A stretch of DNA of 64,000 bases from the NCBI RefSeq assembly GCF_900169565.1, contig NZ_LT828648.1, positions 2,172,876-2,236,875 on the forward strand, written 5' to 3'. Within the stretch, counting starts at the first letter, position 1. Each line of letters starts with the position of its first letter. The translations under genes and the position numbers were made by a program. Positions 1 through 7,466 of this stretch are shown one piece after another. The stretch is from Nitrospira japonica. GTDB lineage: Bacteria > Nitrospirota > Nitrospiria > Nitrospirales > Nitrospiraceae. Below the pieces are notes generated by a model that saw only the letters and a program-made list of their open reading frames with translations, ran no database searches and was not told the DNA's origin.

Positions 1-75
1 GTGGAAGCCCTGCCTGCCGACCCTCGTTTGCACGACCTGGCCGCCGTCTTGCGTTCCACACGCCCTCTAGGCTAA
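1..75 (+). CDS. C-terminal end of an upstream gene (partial)
   Basis: Frame 1 is open from the first base and ends with TAA at 73-75, giving the last 24 residues of a protein that begins outside the window. The fragment is too short to assign a family. It lies 85 bases before the histidine kinase start on the same strand, so it may belong to the same transcription unit. It could also be a chance open frame. Confidence 0.4.
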   Translation: MEALPADPRLHDLAAVLRSTRPLG

Positions 76-160
76 GACCTTCCGTCGGGATGGAGGTTTC
101 GTCGGCATCCTTTCCTAATAAGGGACGGGATCTCCAGACCCTTCGTCGCGGACGTTCAAG

Positions 161-1315
161 ATGAACAAGCAGAACCGCATTCTCCTGGCCGTCGCGGGAG
201 TCGTCTTTCTTGCCATCGTGATTCTCGAAACCGCTGCGCCGGCGAACATCGTCGCCGCATACGGTTTGGTGTTTCCCATTTTGCTGGTCGCACGGCTGCG
301 CAATCGGGTGTTGATGGTGCTGGCGGTCGTCTGCTGTGTGGCGGCGACCTATCTAGGGCTCATGCAGCCCACGAAGCCTGGGCGTTTTCAGGCCGCGGTC
401 ATCAATCGCTCGGTCGTCGCGGGCGTGTTGATGGTGGTGGCGTATGTCGGCATGACATGGGAAGAGCGGAAGGCGAGGGAAGAGGCGTCAAAGGCGGCTC
501 TCGCACAACAGACCGAAAGTCTGCTGCGTGCCAATACGCTGTTGGTGGACGCGAAAGATCAATTGAATCGTTCGGAGCGTCTGGCGGCCGTCGGGCAGCT
601 CGTGGCCTCCGTCGCTCACGAAGTCGGGACGCCGCTGCATTCGATCGCGTGGCATGTGCAGGCCTTGGCCGAGGAGCCGGGTGTCACGCCGGCCATGAAG
701 AAGCGCATCACGGTCATCGACGAGCAGTTAAATCGTGTGGTCCGAATCATTCAAGACCTGCTGTCTTCGACCAGACAGCGGAAGCCCGAACCCGTGTGGA
801 TGTCGACGGAACGGGTCATCAATCCCGCCACGGCGCTGATGGAACCGGCGTTCCACGCGAAAGGGGTGTCGTTAAGCACCGAGTTGGCCATCGGAATTCC
901 GCATGTATGGGCCGATGCGGAGAAGGTGCATCAAGTGCTGGTCAACCTGCTGGCGAACGCCTTGGCAGCGACGGCCCAACATGGCTCGGTCATCGTGCAA
1001 GCGAGCGGTCGCCCCGCTACGGCGGAGGAAGTGGACGTGGCGCGACGGATGGCCCCGGACATGACGGCGATGATGGTGACCATCGCCGTGCGTGACACGG
1101 GGGTGGGGATGCCGGCGGCGGACGTCCAGCGGGCCTTTCATCCATTTTTCACCACGAAGGAAGTTGGCAAAGGAACCGGATTGGGACTATTCTTGAGCCG
1201 TGAAACGGTGACGGCGCATGGAGGGAGCCTGTCCCTCCAGAGCGAAGCCGGTCGCGGAACTGTGGTGACGGTGATATTGCCCGGGAAGATGCCGAATCCA
1301 AGCGCAACGGTATAG
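161..1315 (+). CDS. membrane-bound sensor histidine kinase
   Basis: This 384-residue two-component sensor kinase should autophosphorylate on histidine and pass the phosphate to the response regulator encoded 8 bases downstream. Hydrophobic segments lie near residues 7-23, 31-45, 48-68 and 84-98, leaving almost no periplasmic domain. A coiled linker (about 100-140) leads to the HisKA H-box around His153 (SVAHEVGTPL). The HATPase_c domain follows, with the N-box (VNLLANAL), the G1 box (DTGVGMP) and the G2 box (GKGTGLGL). With so little sensing surface, the signal may be sensed in the membrane or cytoplasm; this is inference. I see no strong ribosome-binding site, so the start is the first ATG of the frame. 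The signal is unknown. Confidence 0.93.
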   Translation: MNKQNRILLAVAGVVFLAIVILETAAPANIVAAYGLVFPILLVARLRNRVLMVLAVVCCVAATYLGLMQPTKPGRFQAAVINRSVVAGVLMVVAYVGMTWEERKAREEASKAALAQQTESLLRANTLLVDAKDQLNRSERLAAVGQLVASVAHEVGTPLHSIAWHVQALAEEPGVTPAMKKRITVIDEQLNRVVRIIQDLLSSTRQRKPEPVWMSTERVINPATALMEPAFHAKGVSLSTELAIGIPHVWADAEKVHQVLVNLLANALAATAQHGSVIVQASGRPATAEEVDVARRMAPDMTAMMVTIAVRDTGVGMPAADVQRAFHPFFTTKEVGKGTGLGLFLSRETVTAHGGSLSLQSEAGRGTVVTVILPGKMPNPSATV

Positions 1316-1323
1316 AGACAATC

Positions 1324-2739
1324 ATGAAAACTGCGACGATTGTGGTGGTTGACGACGATGCGGTGGCCCGTGAGCTGTTGGCGGAAGCGTTGAAGAAAGA
1401 AGGCTATAACGTTGAGGCCTTCGGGAGCGGCGAAGAGGCGATCGCACGCGGACGTGAAGGGTCGGTGGACCTCGTGCTCACCGATATCCGCATGGGGGCG
1501 GTGGACGGCCTGACGGTGTTACGCGAGTTTAAGCGGACAAGCCCGGATACCGCCGTCGTCGTGCTGACGGCCTTCGGCTCGCTGGAAGGCGCGATCGAGG
1601 CCATCAAGCAGGGTGCCTACGACTATTTGGCCAAGCCGTTCAAGAAGGAGGAGATCAAACTCGTCGTCGAACGGAGCTTGGATCATTGCCGTCTGGTCCG
1701 GGAAAATGCGCGATTCCGGGAAGAGCTGAAAGGTAAAGAGGATTGGTCGCCGCTGGTGGGCAGCAGCCCTGCCATGCTCGAAGTCTATAAGCTGGTCGCC
1801 CGGGTGTCGGAAGGCAAGAGCACGGTATTGTTGCAGGGCGAAAGCGGAACCGGAAAGGAACTGATCGCCCGTGCCATCCATGCGAACGGACCCCGGCGTG
1901 AGAATACGTTCGTGCCTGTAAATTGCGGAGCGCTTCCGGACGCGCTGCTCGAATCGGAGATGTTCGGGCATGAGAAGGGTGCATTTACCGGAGCGGTGGG
2001 TACCAAGACGGGTCTCTTCGAATCGGCCAGCGGCGGCACCCTGTTTCTCGACGAGATCGGAGAATTGGGGCAGGCGCTGCAAGTGAAGCTGCTGCGCGTC
2101 ATGCAGGAGCAGGAGGTCAGGCGGGTCGGCGGCACGGCCTCGATCAAGGTCGACGTGCGGATTATCGCGGCGACAAATCGGGACTTGGAGCAACTCGTCA
2201 AGGAGGGAAAGTTCCGCGACGACTTGTTCTACCGGCTCAACGTCGTCCGCATTACGTTGCCTTCGCTCAAGGAGCGTCAGGAAGACATTCCCATGTTGGC
2301 CCATCATTTCCTGCAAAAGTGCGGCGTCGGCGCGACGAGAGCCGTGAGAGGGTTTCATCCGGACACGCTGACGCTCTTGCAACACTATCGTTGGCCGGGA
2401 AACGTCCGCGAACTGGAAAATGCTATTGAACGGGCTGTTTCGCTGAGTCGGGGCCCGCTCCTGACGCCGGACGACTTGCCGTCGGCGATCCGTCAAGCGG
2501 GATCGGAGCCGATCCAACGGGTGGAGTCGGCGGAGTCCCCTGGTGAGGCCTATCTCACGCTCGAGGAAGTGGAGAAACGCCACCTCATACGCGTGCTGAA
2601 AGAAATGAAGGGTAACAAGGTCAAGGCGGCGAAGGTGCTTGGCATTGACCGGCGGACCCTGTATCGGATGGCGGATCGCTTCGGGGTCGATCTTGGAGAT
2701 GACGGGGAAGGGGGGGAGGCCGCACCCGTTTCCAACTAG
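1324..2739 (+). CDS. sigma-54-dependent response regulator (NtrC family)
   Basis: This 471-residue transcription activator has three domains. The receiver domain (about 5-120) has phospho-acceptor Asp54 (LTDIRM) and Lys104. The AAA+ domain has Walker A GESGTGKE (172-179), the sigma-54 contact loop GAFTGA (219-224) and Walker B near 238-246. The C-terminal Fis-type helix-turn-helix lies around 430-455. When phosphorylated it should use ATP to open sigma-54 promoter complexes. It starts 8 bases after the kinase stop, so the two form one operon. rpoN itself is at 59106 in this window. I could not identify target promoters with a clear GG-N10-GC signature nearby. Confidence 0.96.
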   Translation: MKTATIVVVDDDAVARELLAEALKKEGYNVEAFGSGEEAIARGREGSVDLVLTDIRMGAVDGLTVLREFKRTSPDTAVVVLTAFGSLEGAIEAIKQGAYDYLAKPFKKEEIKLVVERSLDHCRLVRENARFREELKGKEDWSPLVGSSPAMLEVYKLVARVSEGKSTVLLQGESGTGKELIARAIHANGPRRENTFVPVNCGALPDALLESEMFGHEKGAFTGAVGTKTGLFESASGGTLFLDEIGELGQALQVKLLRVMQEQEVRRVGGTASIKVDVRIIAATNRDLEQLVKEGKFRDDLFYRLNVVRITLPSLKERQEDIPMLAHHFLQKCGVGATRAVRGFHPDTLTLLQHYRWPGNVRELENAIERAVSLSRGPLLTPDDLPSAIRQAGSEPIQRVESAESPGEAYLTLEEVEKRHLIRVLKEMKGNKVKAAKVLGIDRRTLYRMADRFGVDLGDDGEGGEAAPVSN

Positions 2740-2782
2740 GCCGAGCGGACAACAGTGGATCGCTCGAGGCGCAACCTGAAGT

Positions 2783-3229
2783 TTAGAGCAAATGGAGGGC
2801 GTTCTTGATCAAACGGAGTTGGTTCTCAGCGCTTTGAGGTAAAGCCGTCCGGGAGTCTTCCCACCGCGTAAACAGTCCGTCTTTCCCCTGGTAAAACACA
2901 TGGAGCTTCAGCCTGGTACTATCCTCTGAGGCGGGAGTCACTTTGGCTTCCACCCAGCTCTTTCCCGTACCGAATCGCCAGTCCAGCATCCAGTCCCAAG
3001 GCCCGCGCATGTCTCGTCTGTGGCTTGTTACCATTTGTTCGTCGTCCTTGGGTTCGACGGTGTAACCCCCATCGGTCAGTACGTCGATCACTGCGATTCT
3101 GACCTGTTCGGCCGGAACCGGCAGCATGACGTCGATGATGTCGGGCTCATGGGGAATGGAGGGGCCGGCGCACGCGAGGGTTCCTAGGAGGGAGAGGCAG
3201 AGGGCTATTCGAGGGAGGATGGCGATCAC
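2783..3229 (-). CDS. small lipoprotein of unknown function
   Basis: This 148-residue protein starts at GTG 3229, which overlaps the stop of the upstream gene in a GTGA arrangement. The N-terminus is a lipoprotein signal with lipobox LGTLAC, placing the lipidated Cys at residue 20. The mature part is a compact alpha/beta-looking domain with no recognised motif. A longer frame reaches 3379, but only the GTG start puts the signal sequence at the N-terminus. It is the last gene of a coupled minus-strand cluster and converges on the response-regulator gene. Confidence 0.75.
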   Translation of the reverse strand: MIAILPRIALCLSLLGTLACAGPSIPHEPDIIDVMLPVPAEQVRIAVIDVLTDGGYTVEPKDDEQMVTSHRRDMRGPWDWMLDWRFGTGKSWVEAKVTPASEDSTRLKLHVFYQGKDGLFTRWEDSRTALPQSAENQLRLIKNALHLL

Positions 3230-3480
3230 TTGACCTTGGTTTCTTTCAATCGATAGACGAGATGCGTGTCGGTCTGCGTCACTCCTTCGATGGCATGAAT
3301 CCGGCTGAGCACCAGCTGCGTCAAGGCATCTTGGTCCGCCACTTCCACGACGGTAATGATGTCGGGCTTTCCCCAGCAAGGGTCTACGGTCTTAATCTGC
3401 TTGATGTCCCGAAGTGCCCGGACCACACTGCTGGTCTGTCCTGGTAACACGTGAATCAACACATACGCACGGTCGGCCAT
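3226..3480 (-). CDS. stand-alone Lrp/AsnC-type ligand-binding (RAM) domain protein
   Basis: From ATG 3480 this is an 84-residue protein matching the effector-binding half of Lrp/AsnC regulators: a beta-alpha-beta start (YVLIHVLPGQ), the central DIITVVEV strand and an IHAIEGVTQT helix/strand segment. No DNA-binding helix-turn-helix is present. Single-domain relatives usually form oligomers that bind small ligands. A longer start at 3651 overlaps the upstream stop as ATGA and would add 57 Ala/Pro-rich residues; I prefer 3480 because the fold starts there and GGGG lies just upstream. Its stop overlaps the lipoprotein start by 4 bases. Confidence 0.72.
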   Translation of the reverse strand: MADRAYVLIHVLPGQTSSVVRALRDIKQIKTVDPCWGKPDIITVVEVADQDALTQLVLSRIHAIEGVTQTDTHLVYRLKETKVK

Positions 3481-3647
3481 AACTACCCCGCCGTCTACCG
3501 GCGCATGGATTGTACAAGGCACCGCCGGAATGGCAGGTTCGCCGTCAACGTAGCGGATGCCTCGTGTGCCTGTCAATGTGCCGGCGGGCGATTTCGCTGC
3601 GGGGGAGAGTGTGGCGACAGGAGACTTCGCTTTCTTCATCGATGGCC

Positions 3648-5096
3648 TCATTTCGGTGCGACGTAGACGTCGACGGTCAATTGATCGCTGATACTGATGA
3701 GATCGGTCTCGAGCCCTCGCGGATTGCCGATCCGCCCTTCCGGGTCATATACGAAATACAAGAGCGTCGAGCAGCCCTTCAGAGTTCGGCAATGTTCGAT
3801 ATCGGCTCGCAATTGCTCCATGAGGTCTCTTGTGTTCAATCCGGACCTGGTCTTTTTCACGATCACCGCAAGACGGCCGTCATTGAGCAGAAACCTGACG
3901 CGCGGTGTGCCGTTGGCGTAGTCGGGCACCCACTCACTCGTTTCGATGTCGTCGAAGGAAACGCGCAGCAGGGCATGCAGCAGATCTTGAGCATCCAGTT
4001 CGTCCTCGACATTCAGCGTGGCTCGATACTCGCCTCGGAGGCGGAGCTGCCGGACTATCATATGGAATCGCTTGCAAAGGGACTTGACCATCTCCAAGGG
4101 ATCGGCGCCCGGCTCGCCACTGGCTGATGACGTTGGTTTCGACGCAGGGGACGATTCCGAGAAGAGCGCCTTGGGAACCGTAGAAACGGGTGTCGCCCCG
4201 GGTGGGATGAGATCGGGGGCGGCTAGCTTCGTTTCGGGAGCAACGGACGGCGTCGGCATCGATGCCGGCGCGGGAAGTGGTGCAACCGTGGGTGTCATAG
4301 GTTGTGTTTCCTGCAATGAAGGTTGTGGGGGAACAGGGGCGACCGCCTGATTGAGCGTAACCGGTTTGGGAGCAGAAACAGCAAGAGGAGCAGACAGTGA
4401 GGGGGCTGGAGTCGATGGCGGATAAACGGCCGTTAAGATCGCCGCATTGTGCTGGTTCGCTGGAGTCTGAGGACTTCCAGTGGGAGGAGCTGCCGGTGAT
4501 TGTGGTGCGGCCGGCATCGATGGCGGTGGCTCAGGTGCAGCCTGCTGCCGGGTCATGTCTAGATTTGTGGTCAGCGCAACAGACATCGTAATGGGTGGAG
4601 GCAAGACCGGAGCGGCCGGAGTAATGGTCACCTGTGCTGAAGGAGTCGTGGAAGGCACGAGCGTCAGTGAGGGGCGCGGTGCAGTTGGGGCAGTAGCGGG
4701 CGGTGGAGGAGGTGTTTCCACAACCGGGGGAGGCTTAAGACCTTGTAGTTCCAATTTCTTATCTTCTAGGGCTCCAATGAGGCTCTTGAGGAGTGCAACC
4801 GTCTGTTTGGTATCAGCCGGTGTTTCCACCGAGAGGCGATGTTGTCGATAGGCTTGAAATTCCGGTGACTTGTCTCCGAACGTCTTCTTGATACATTCCT
4901 TCAGCTGAAGCTCGGTGCGTGCACGGGCGCCTTCCAAATAGGGAAACCCGTCGCGTCCCAGGTCTTCGATCTGCGGAATGAAGCTCTGCAGACGTTCGAT
5001 GCCTTGAGCGATGTCTTCCAACATCGCGGTCTTCGACCGCGAGCGCTCTGCCTTTACTCGTGCCATGATGCGTGGAAAAAGTGTATCGGAGGCCAT
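3648..5096 (-). CDS. proline-rich protein with a degenerate DpnII/MboI-like nuclease domain
   Basis: From ATG 5096 this is a 482-residue protein. The first ~120 residues are helical. Residues ~125-330 form a long Pro/Ala/Thr-rich linker. The last ~150 residues resemble the DpnII/MboI-type PD-(D/E)XK domain, with recognisable stretches such as LLHALLRVSFDDI, YFVYDPEGRIGNPRGLE and VKKTRSGL. Active members, as I recall them, carry an Asp in MDFLL and a Glu in EVKMT. Here these positions are Arg (~401, RVRFLL) and Ile (~412, VIVKKT), although the Lys (~414) is kept. It is therefore probably not an active nuclease and may bind DNA or protein. The frame extends to 5162, but 5096 is the first plausible ATG. 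It overlaps the next frame at an ATGA. Confidence 0.75.
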   Translation of the reverse strand: MASDTLFPRIMARVKAERSRSKTAMLEDIAQGIERLQSFIPQIEDLGRDGFPYLEGARARTELQLKECIKKTFGDKSPEFQAYRQHRLSVETPADTKQTVALLKSLIGALEDKKLELQGLKPPPVVETPPPPPATAPTAPRPSLTLVPSTTPSAQVTITPAAPVLPPPITMSVALTTNLDMTRQQAAPEPPPSMPAAPQSPAAPPTGSPQTPANQHNAAILTAVYPPSTPAPSLSAPLAVSAPKPVTLNQAVAPVPPQPSLQETQPMTPTVAPLPAPASMPTPSVAPETKLAAPDLIPPGATPVSTVPKALFSESSPASKPTSSASGEPGADPLEMVKSLCKRFHMIVRQLRLRGEYRATLNVEDELDAQDLLHALLRVSFDDIETSEWVPDYANGTPRVRFLLNDGRLAVIVKKTRSGLNTRDLMEQLRADIEHCRTLKGCSTLLYFVYDPEGRIGNPRGLETDLISISDQLTVDVYVAPK

Positions 5097-5173
5097 AGGC
5101 TCTGACAAGAAAACACCGTAATCCCGACAGTCAGGGGCGCATTTTCCGGATGACGAATTCACTCGTTCGATTC

Positions 5174-5413
5174 CTACGCGGCTGAATCAAGTTCCGCCAG
5201 CTCTTCGCCCGCGTGTGGATCCTGGGATACCGCCGCCGCCGAGAGGACCACGTGCGCGCTCTGTTGTTTACGACGATTCCGTTCCAAGACGGCGTCGAGC
5301 ACGTAGCCGCAGTTGATGCACCGCCATGTGGTGGTCCACCACTCTCCACCACTCTCCTGGAGATCCACGAAATGGTCACGAACCATGCAACCGTGACAAC
5401 GATGGCAATTCAT
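5174..5413 (-). CDS. small zinc-ribbon protein
   Basis: This 79-residue protein has Cys3, Cys6 and Cys9 near the start and Cys32/Cys35 (RCINCG) after a Trp-rich turn, a typical zinc-ribbon arrangement. An excellent ribosome-binding site (AAGGAG) lies about 8 bases before ATG 5413. The Ala/Glu-rich C-terminus looks disordered. It is the first gene of the minus-strand cluster 5413-2783, with 77 bases before the next start. Such proteins are often small adaptors or RNA/DNA-binding proteins; the function here is unknown. Confidence 0.78.
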   Translation of the reverse strand: MNCHRCHGCMVRDHFVDLQESGGEWWTTTWRCINCGYVLDAVLERNRRKQQSAHVVLSAAAVSQDPHAGEELAELDSAA

Positions 5414-5587
5414 GAAGCGCTCCTTTCAATGAGGTTTCGTGATTCAATGATCCAAAAATATCGGACTTCGCACGATGCGGTTAGACCTGAAAGCAGTACC
5501 TCGAAAGAGGGTGTTGGAAGACCTGGAACGATTGAAGTGATTGATTGTTTGGGGAAAAACAACGAGATTTCTGGGGAGGAGAAGCTT

Positions 5588-5615
5588 GGGTCGGCCTATT
5601 TAATTGGACCAACCC
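5588..5615 (-). terminator. weak candidate terminator hairpin
   Basis: Read on the minus strand, GGGTTGG and CCGACCC can pair over seven bases (one G-U) around an AT-rich loop, 39 bases beyond the stop of the lipoprotein gene at 5654. No T-tract follows, so a Rho-independent role is doubtful. Confidence 0.25.
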
Positions 5616-5653
5616 GTCTTCGCTCGGAATCTGAGTCAGTAGGAAAGACCTTG

Positions 5654-6058
5654 TTACGGTTTGATTTTTTCGATGGTTGCCAGTTTTTGGTCCGCCCCGT
5701 AGGTGAGATGGAAAATGACGAGTTTGTCCTTAAAAGCAATCTCGACAGGGGTAAAAATAAGTTCTGTCAGGCATAACGTGAAAAAATCGGCTGCGAAGTA
5801 GAAAAATCCTGTGAAGAATTTGGCGATGCCGCTATGTGCGTCAGGATCGAGTTTGTACCGGTCGTCGTAACCTCCGTCTTCCCGGGTGAAAAAATTGTCT
5901 GGCTGGCCGAGTTCGTTGATGACAGTCGATCGTTGAGCTCCCAGTTGAATGACGGTGAGATCTCCTCTTTTGGTATCGCGACTTGCTACCATGAGGACCG
6001 AACAGCCAGAAAGGCTCATGACGAGTAGGATCGCGACGAACACGTTTGGCTTTCGCAT
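5654..6058 (-). CDS. small lipoprotein of unknown function
   Basis: This 134-residue protein opens with a lipoprotein signal (hydrophobic segment 6-16, lipobox LSGC, Cys19). A GGGAGGGG ribosome-binding site lies just before ATG 6058. The mature protein begins with a segment of the type GDLTVIQLGAQRSTVINELGQP, reminiscent of the small SmpA/OmlA-like fold in which a turn is followed by a Leu-Gly-x-Pro motif; that similarity is only suggestive. A hydrophobic stretch at ~80-105 (FFYFAADFFTLCLTELIF) could be a membrane-associated helix. It is a single gene, divergent from nothing close. Confidence 0.75.
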   Translation of the reverse strand: MRKPNVFVAILLVMSLSGCSVLMVASRDTKRGDLTVIQLGAQRSTVINELGQPDNFFTREDGGYDDRYKLDPDAHSGIAKFFTGFFYFAADFFTLCLTELIFTPVEIAFKDKLVIFHLTYGADQKLATIEKIKP

Positions 6059-6423
6059 ATCCCCTCCCTACCGAGTGAAAAACAATCAAGATCTTTCAAT
6101 AAAGATAGCAAGCGAGATGGTGCCGCACTCAAGGCATTGATAGCATTGATGTTTCAACTGAGCCTCCATGTCTCAAATACTTCGATGAGAACTTGATTCT
6201 CTCAAGCAGAGAGGAGAGAAAAATCTAATCCCACAAGGAACAACAAACCATGTGTAACTTCCAAGGGGGTGCAGATGGGCTGGTTTGCTGGATCACTCGA
6301 TGCCGTCACAAAACGGAAGAGTCAGCGGTGAGGTGTCGTCGGTAGTGGTAGCAATGGCGACCGCTCCCCTGATCGTCGAGGGTGGAGTGGCGTTCCAAGT
6401 ACCTGATGTTGTGGGAGAAAATT
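6059..6423. other. 365-base intergenic region
   Basis: This region lies between the lipoprotein gene and tRNA-Arg. It contains the lipoprotein ribosome-binding site at its left end and otherwise AT-richer sequence than its neighbours. I found no credible gene, repeat or strong promoter in it; an open frame running through its right part is the antisense of the tRNA. Confidence 0.6.
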
Positions 6424-6500
6424 TGGTGCCCCCGATACGAATTGAACGTACGACCCGCGGTTTAGGAAACCGCTGCTCTATCCAACTGAGCTACGGGGGC
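6424..6500 (-). tRNA. tRNA-Arg (anticodon CCU)
   Basis: The minus strand folds as a 77-base tRNA. The acceptor stem is GCCCCCG/CGGGGGC, the D-arm is GCTCAGTTGGATAGAGC, and the anticodon stem GCGGT/ACCGC encloses loop TTCCTAA (anticodon CCU, reading AGG). The T-arm contains GTTCAATTC, and CCA is encoded at the 3' end. It stands alone with its own likely promoter upstream. Confidence 0.96.
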
Positions 6501-6510
6501 ATGGTTGAAT

Positions 6511-6539
6511 ATCATATAGTTGCGCGCTCCCAGGGACAA
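6511..6539 (-). promoter_or_regulatory. candidate sigma-70 promoter for tRNA-Arg
   Basis: On the minus strand TTGTCC (6534-6539) and TATGAT (6511-6516) are separated by 17 bases. The -10 box ends 10 bases before the first base of the tRNA, the right distance for a short leader. Confidence 0.5.
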
Positions 6540-6703
6540 GCGCTTTTTCGGCGTAGTGGAATAACGGCGAAGTTGTCTAGGCATTTCCCTCCTTGACTTA
6601 GCGATGCAACCAGCTCAGGCTGAATAAGACAATTCTATACACATCTGCCGACGGCCTCCTGGAAGGCCCGACCGCCGCCATTTGTGAGAAAGGCGGTCGC
6701 TCT

Positions 6704-7030
6704 ATGGCGGACTCTCCGGATAAATCTGTTCGCAATCAAGTCCAGACCCACCTGCGTGCTTCTGATCGCATGCTCCTGTCAATCGAACCGCACTTGCTGA
6801 CCGAGGAAATGCAAATTGCCAGGGACTCGATACGACGACTGAAGCAGATGATCACTCTCCAGCAAGACCGTCTGAAGAAGGCACGGCATCAGCCAGGAGG
6901 AAGTTCCTCCCACGCACGTCGATTGCGAGCCTCTACGGTGGATGCGCTCTCAATATGCAAGCTCACACTCCTGCAATTAAAACAAAGTGCTGACCAGCTC
7001 AAAATCGCTTGGGCTTCGCTCGACGATTAG
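6704..7030 (+). CDS. hypothetical small helical protein
   Basis: This 108-residue cytoplasmic protein looks almost entirely helical. It has heptad-like spacing of Leu/Ile in two blocks (about 22-60 and 78-106) joined by a Ser/Gly/His turn, which suggests a helical hairpin. I recognise no family. An AAGGCGG sequence lies about 10 bases upstream of the ATG. The next small gene starts 17 bases after its stop, so the two are probably co-transcribed. Confidence 0.6.
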   Translation: MADSPDKSVRNQVQTHLRASDRMLLSIEPHLLTEEMQIARDSIRRLKQMITLQQDRLKKARHQPGGSSSHARRLRASTVDALSICKLTLLQLKQSADQLKIAWASLDD

Positions 7031-7047
7031 TAGAGGACCGCCGACTC

Positions 7048-7272
7048 ATGGGATTACGAAGGAACAAGAAGGACGGAGCAGACAGCGTACAGGAGATTCC
7101 GGCCCACCAATTAATCGCTCACTTTATGTCGGCAAGTGTGCCGCTGGAGCAGTACTTACAACGAGGAAAGCCGCTAACACTCCAGGAAATCGACTTGATC
7201 TCACTGACCGTCATGGGTCTCCAGACGTTTATCGAGGTATGGAAACGAAAAAAATCCATTCCTATTAAGTAG
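7048..7272 (+). CDS. hypothetical small protein
   Basis: From ATG 7048 this is a 74-residue protein with a basic N-terminus (GLRRNKKDG), a middle segment with conserved-looking LTLQEIDLISLTV and a basic C-terminus. No signal peptide or membrane span is clear. The frame can be extended to 7009, but that start would overlap the previous gene; 7048 has GAGG about 11 bases upstream. Its place directly behind another short unknown gene supports a two-gene unit. Function unknown. Confidence 0.55.
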   Translation: MGLRRNKKDGADSVQEIPAHQLIAHFMSASVPLEQYLQRGKPLTLQEIDLISLTVMGLQTFIEVWKRKKSIPIK

Positions 7273-7466
7273 AAATCGGTTTTACTCCTTCCCGTGTAAG
7301 TTCCTCTTTTACTACCGCGCTGCGAGCAAGACCGGTTTTTCCGCTTCGGAAGACGGAACACACGCAATCCCTTCGACTGCCTTCGCCTTATGAGCAGGGA
7401 GAGGTGGGTAAAGCGTTCGACTGTCGCGAGCGCAATCCACGAAGATAGGTATCAGGCAGGTGACTG

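Noticed and set aside
5213-5776. 187-residue plus-strand open frame
   Set aside because: It lies opposite the zinc-ribbon gene and spacer, has no ribosome-binding site and shows composition of random sequence.
6285-6596. 103-residue open frame on the plus strand
   Set aside because: It runs over the antisense of tRNA-Arg and its translation has the typical spurious pattern (PPIRIERTTRGLGNR) produced by tRNA genes.
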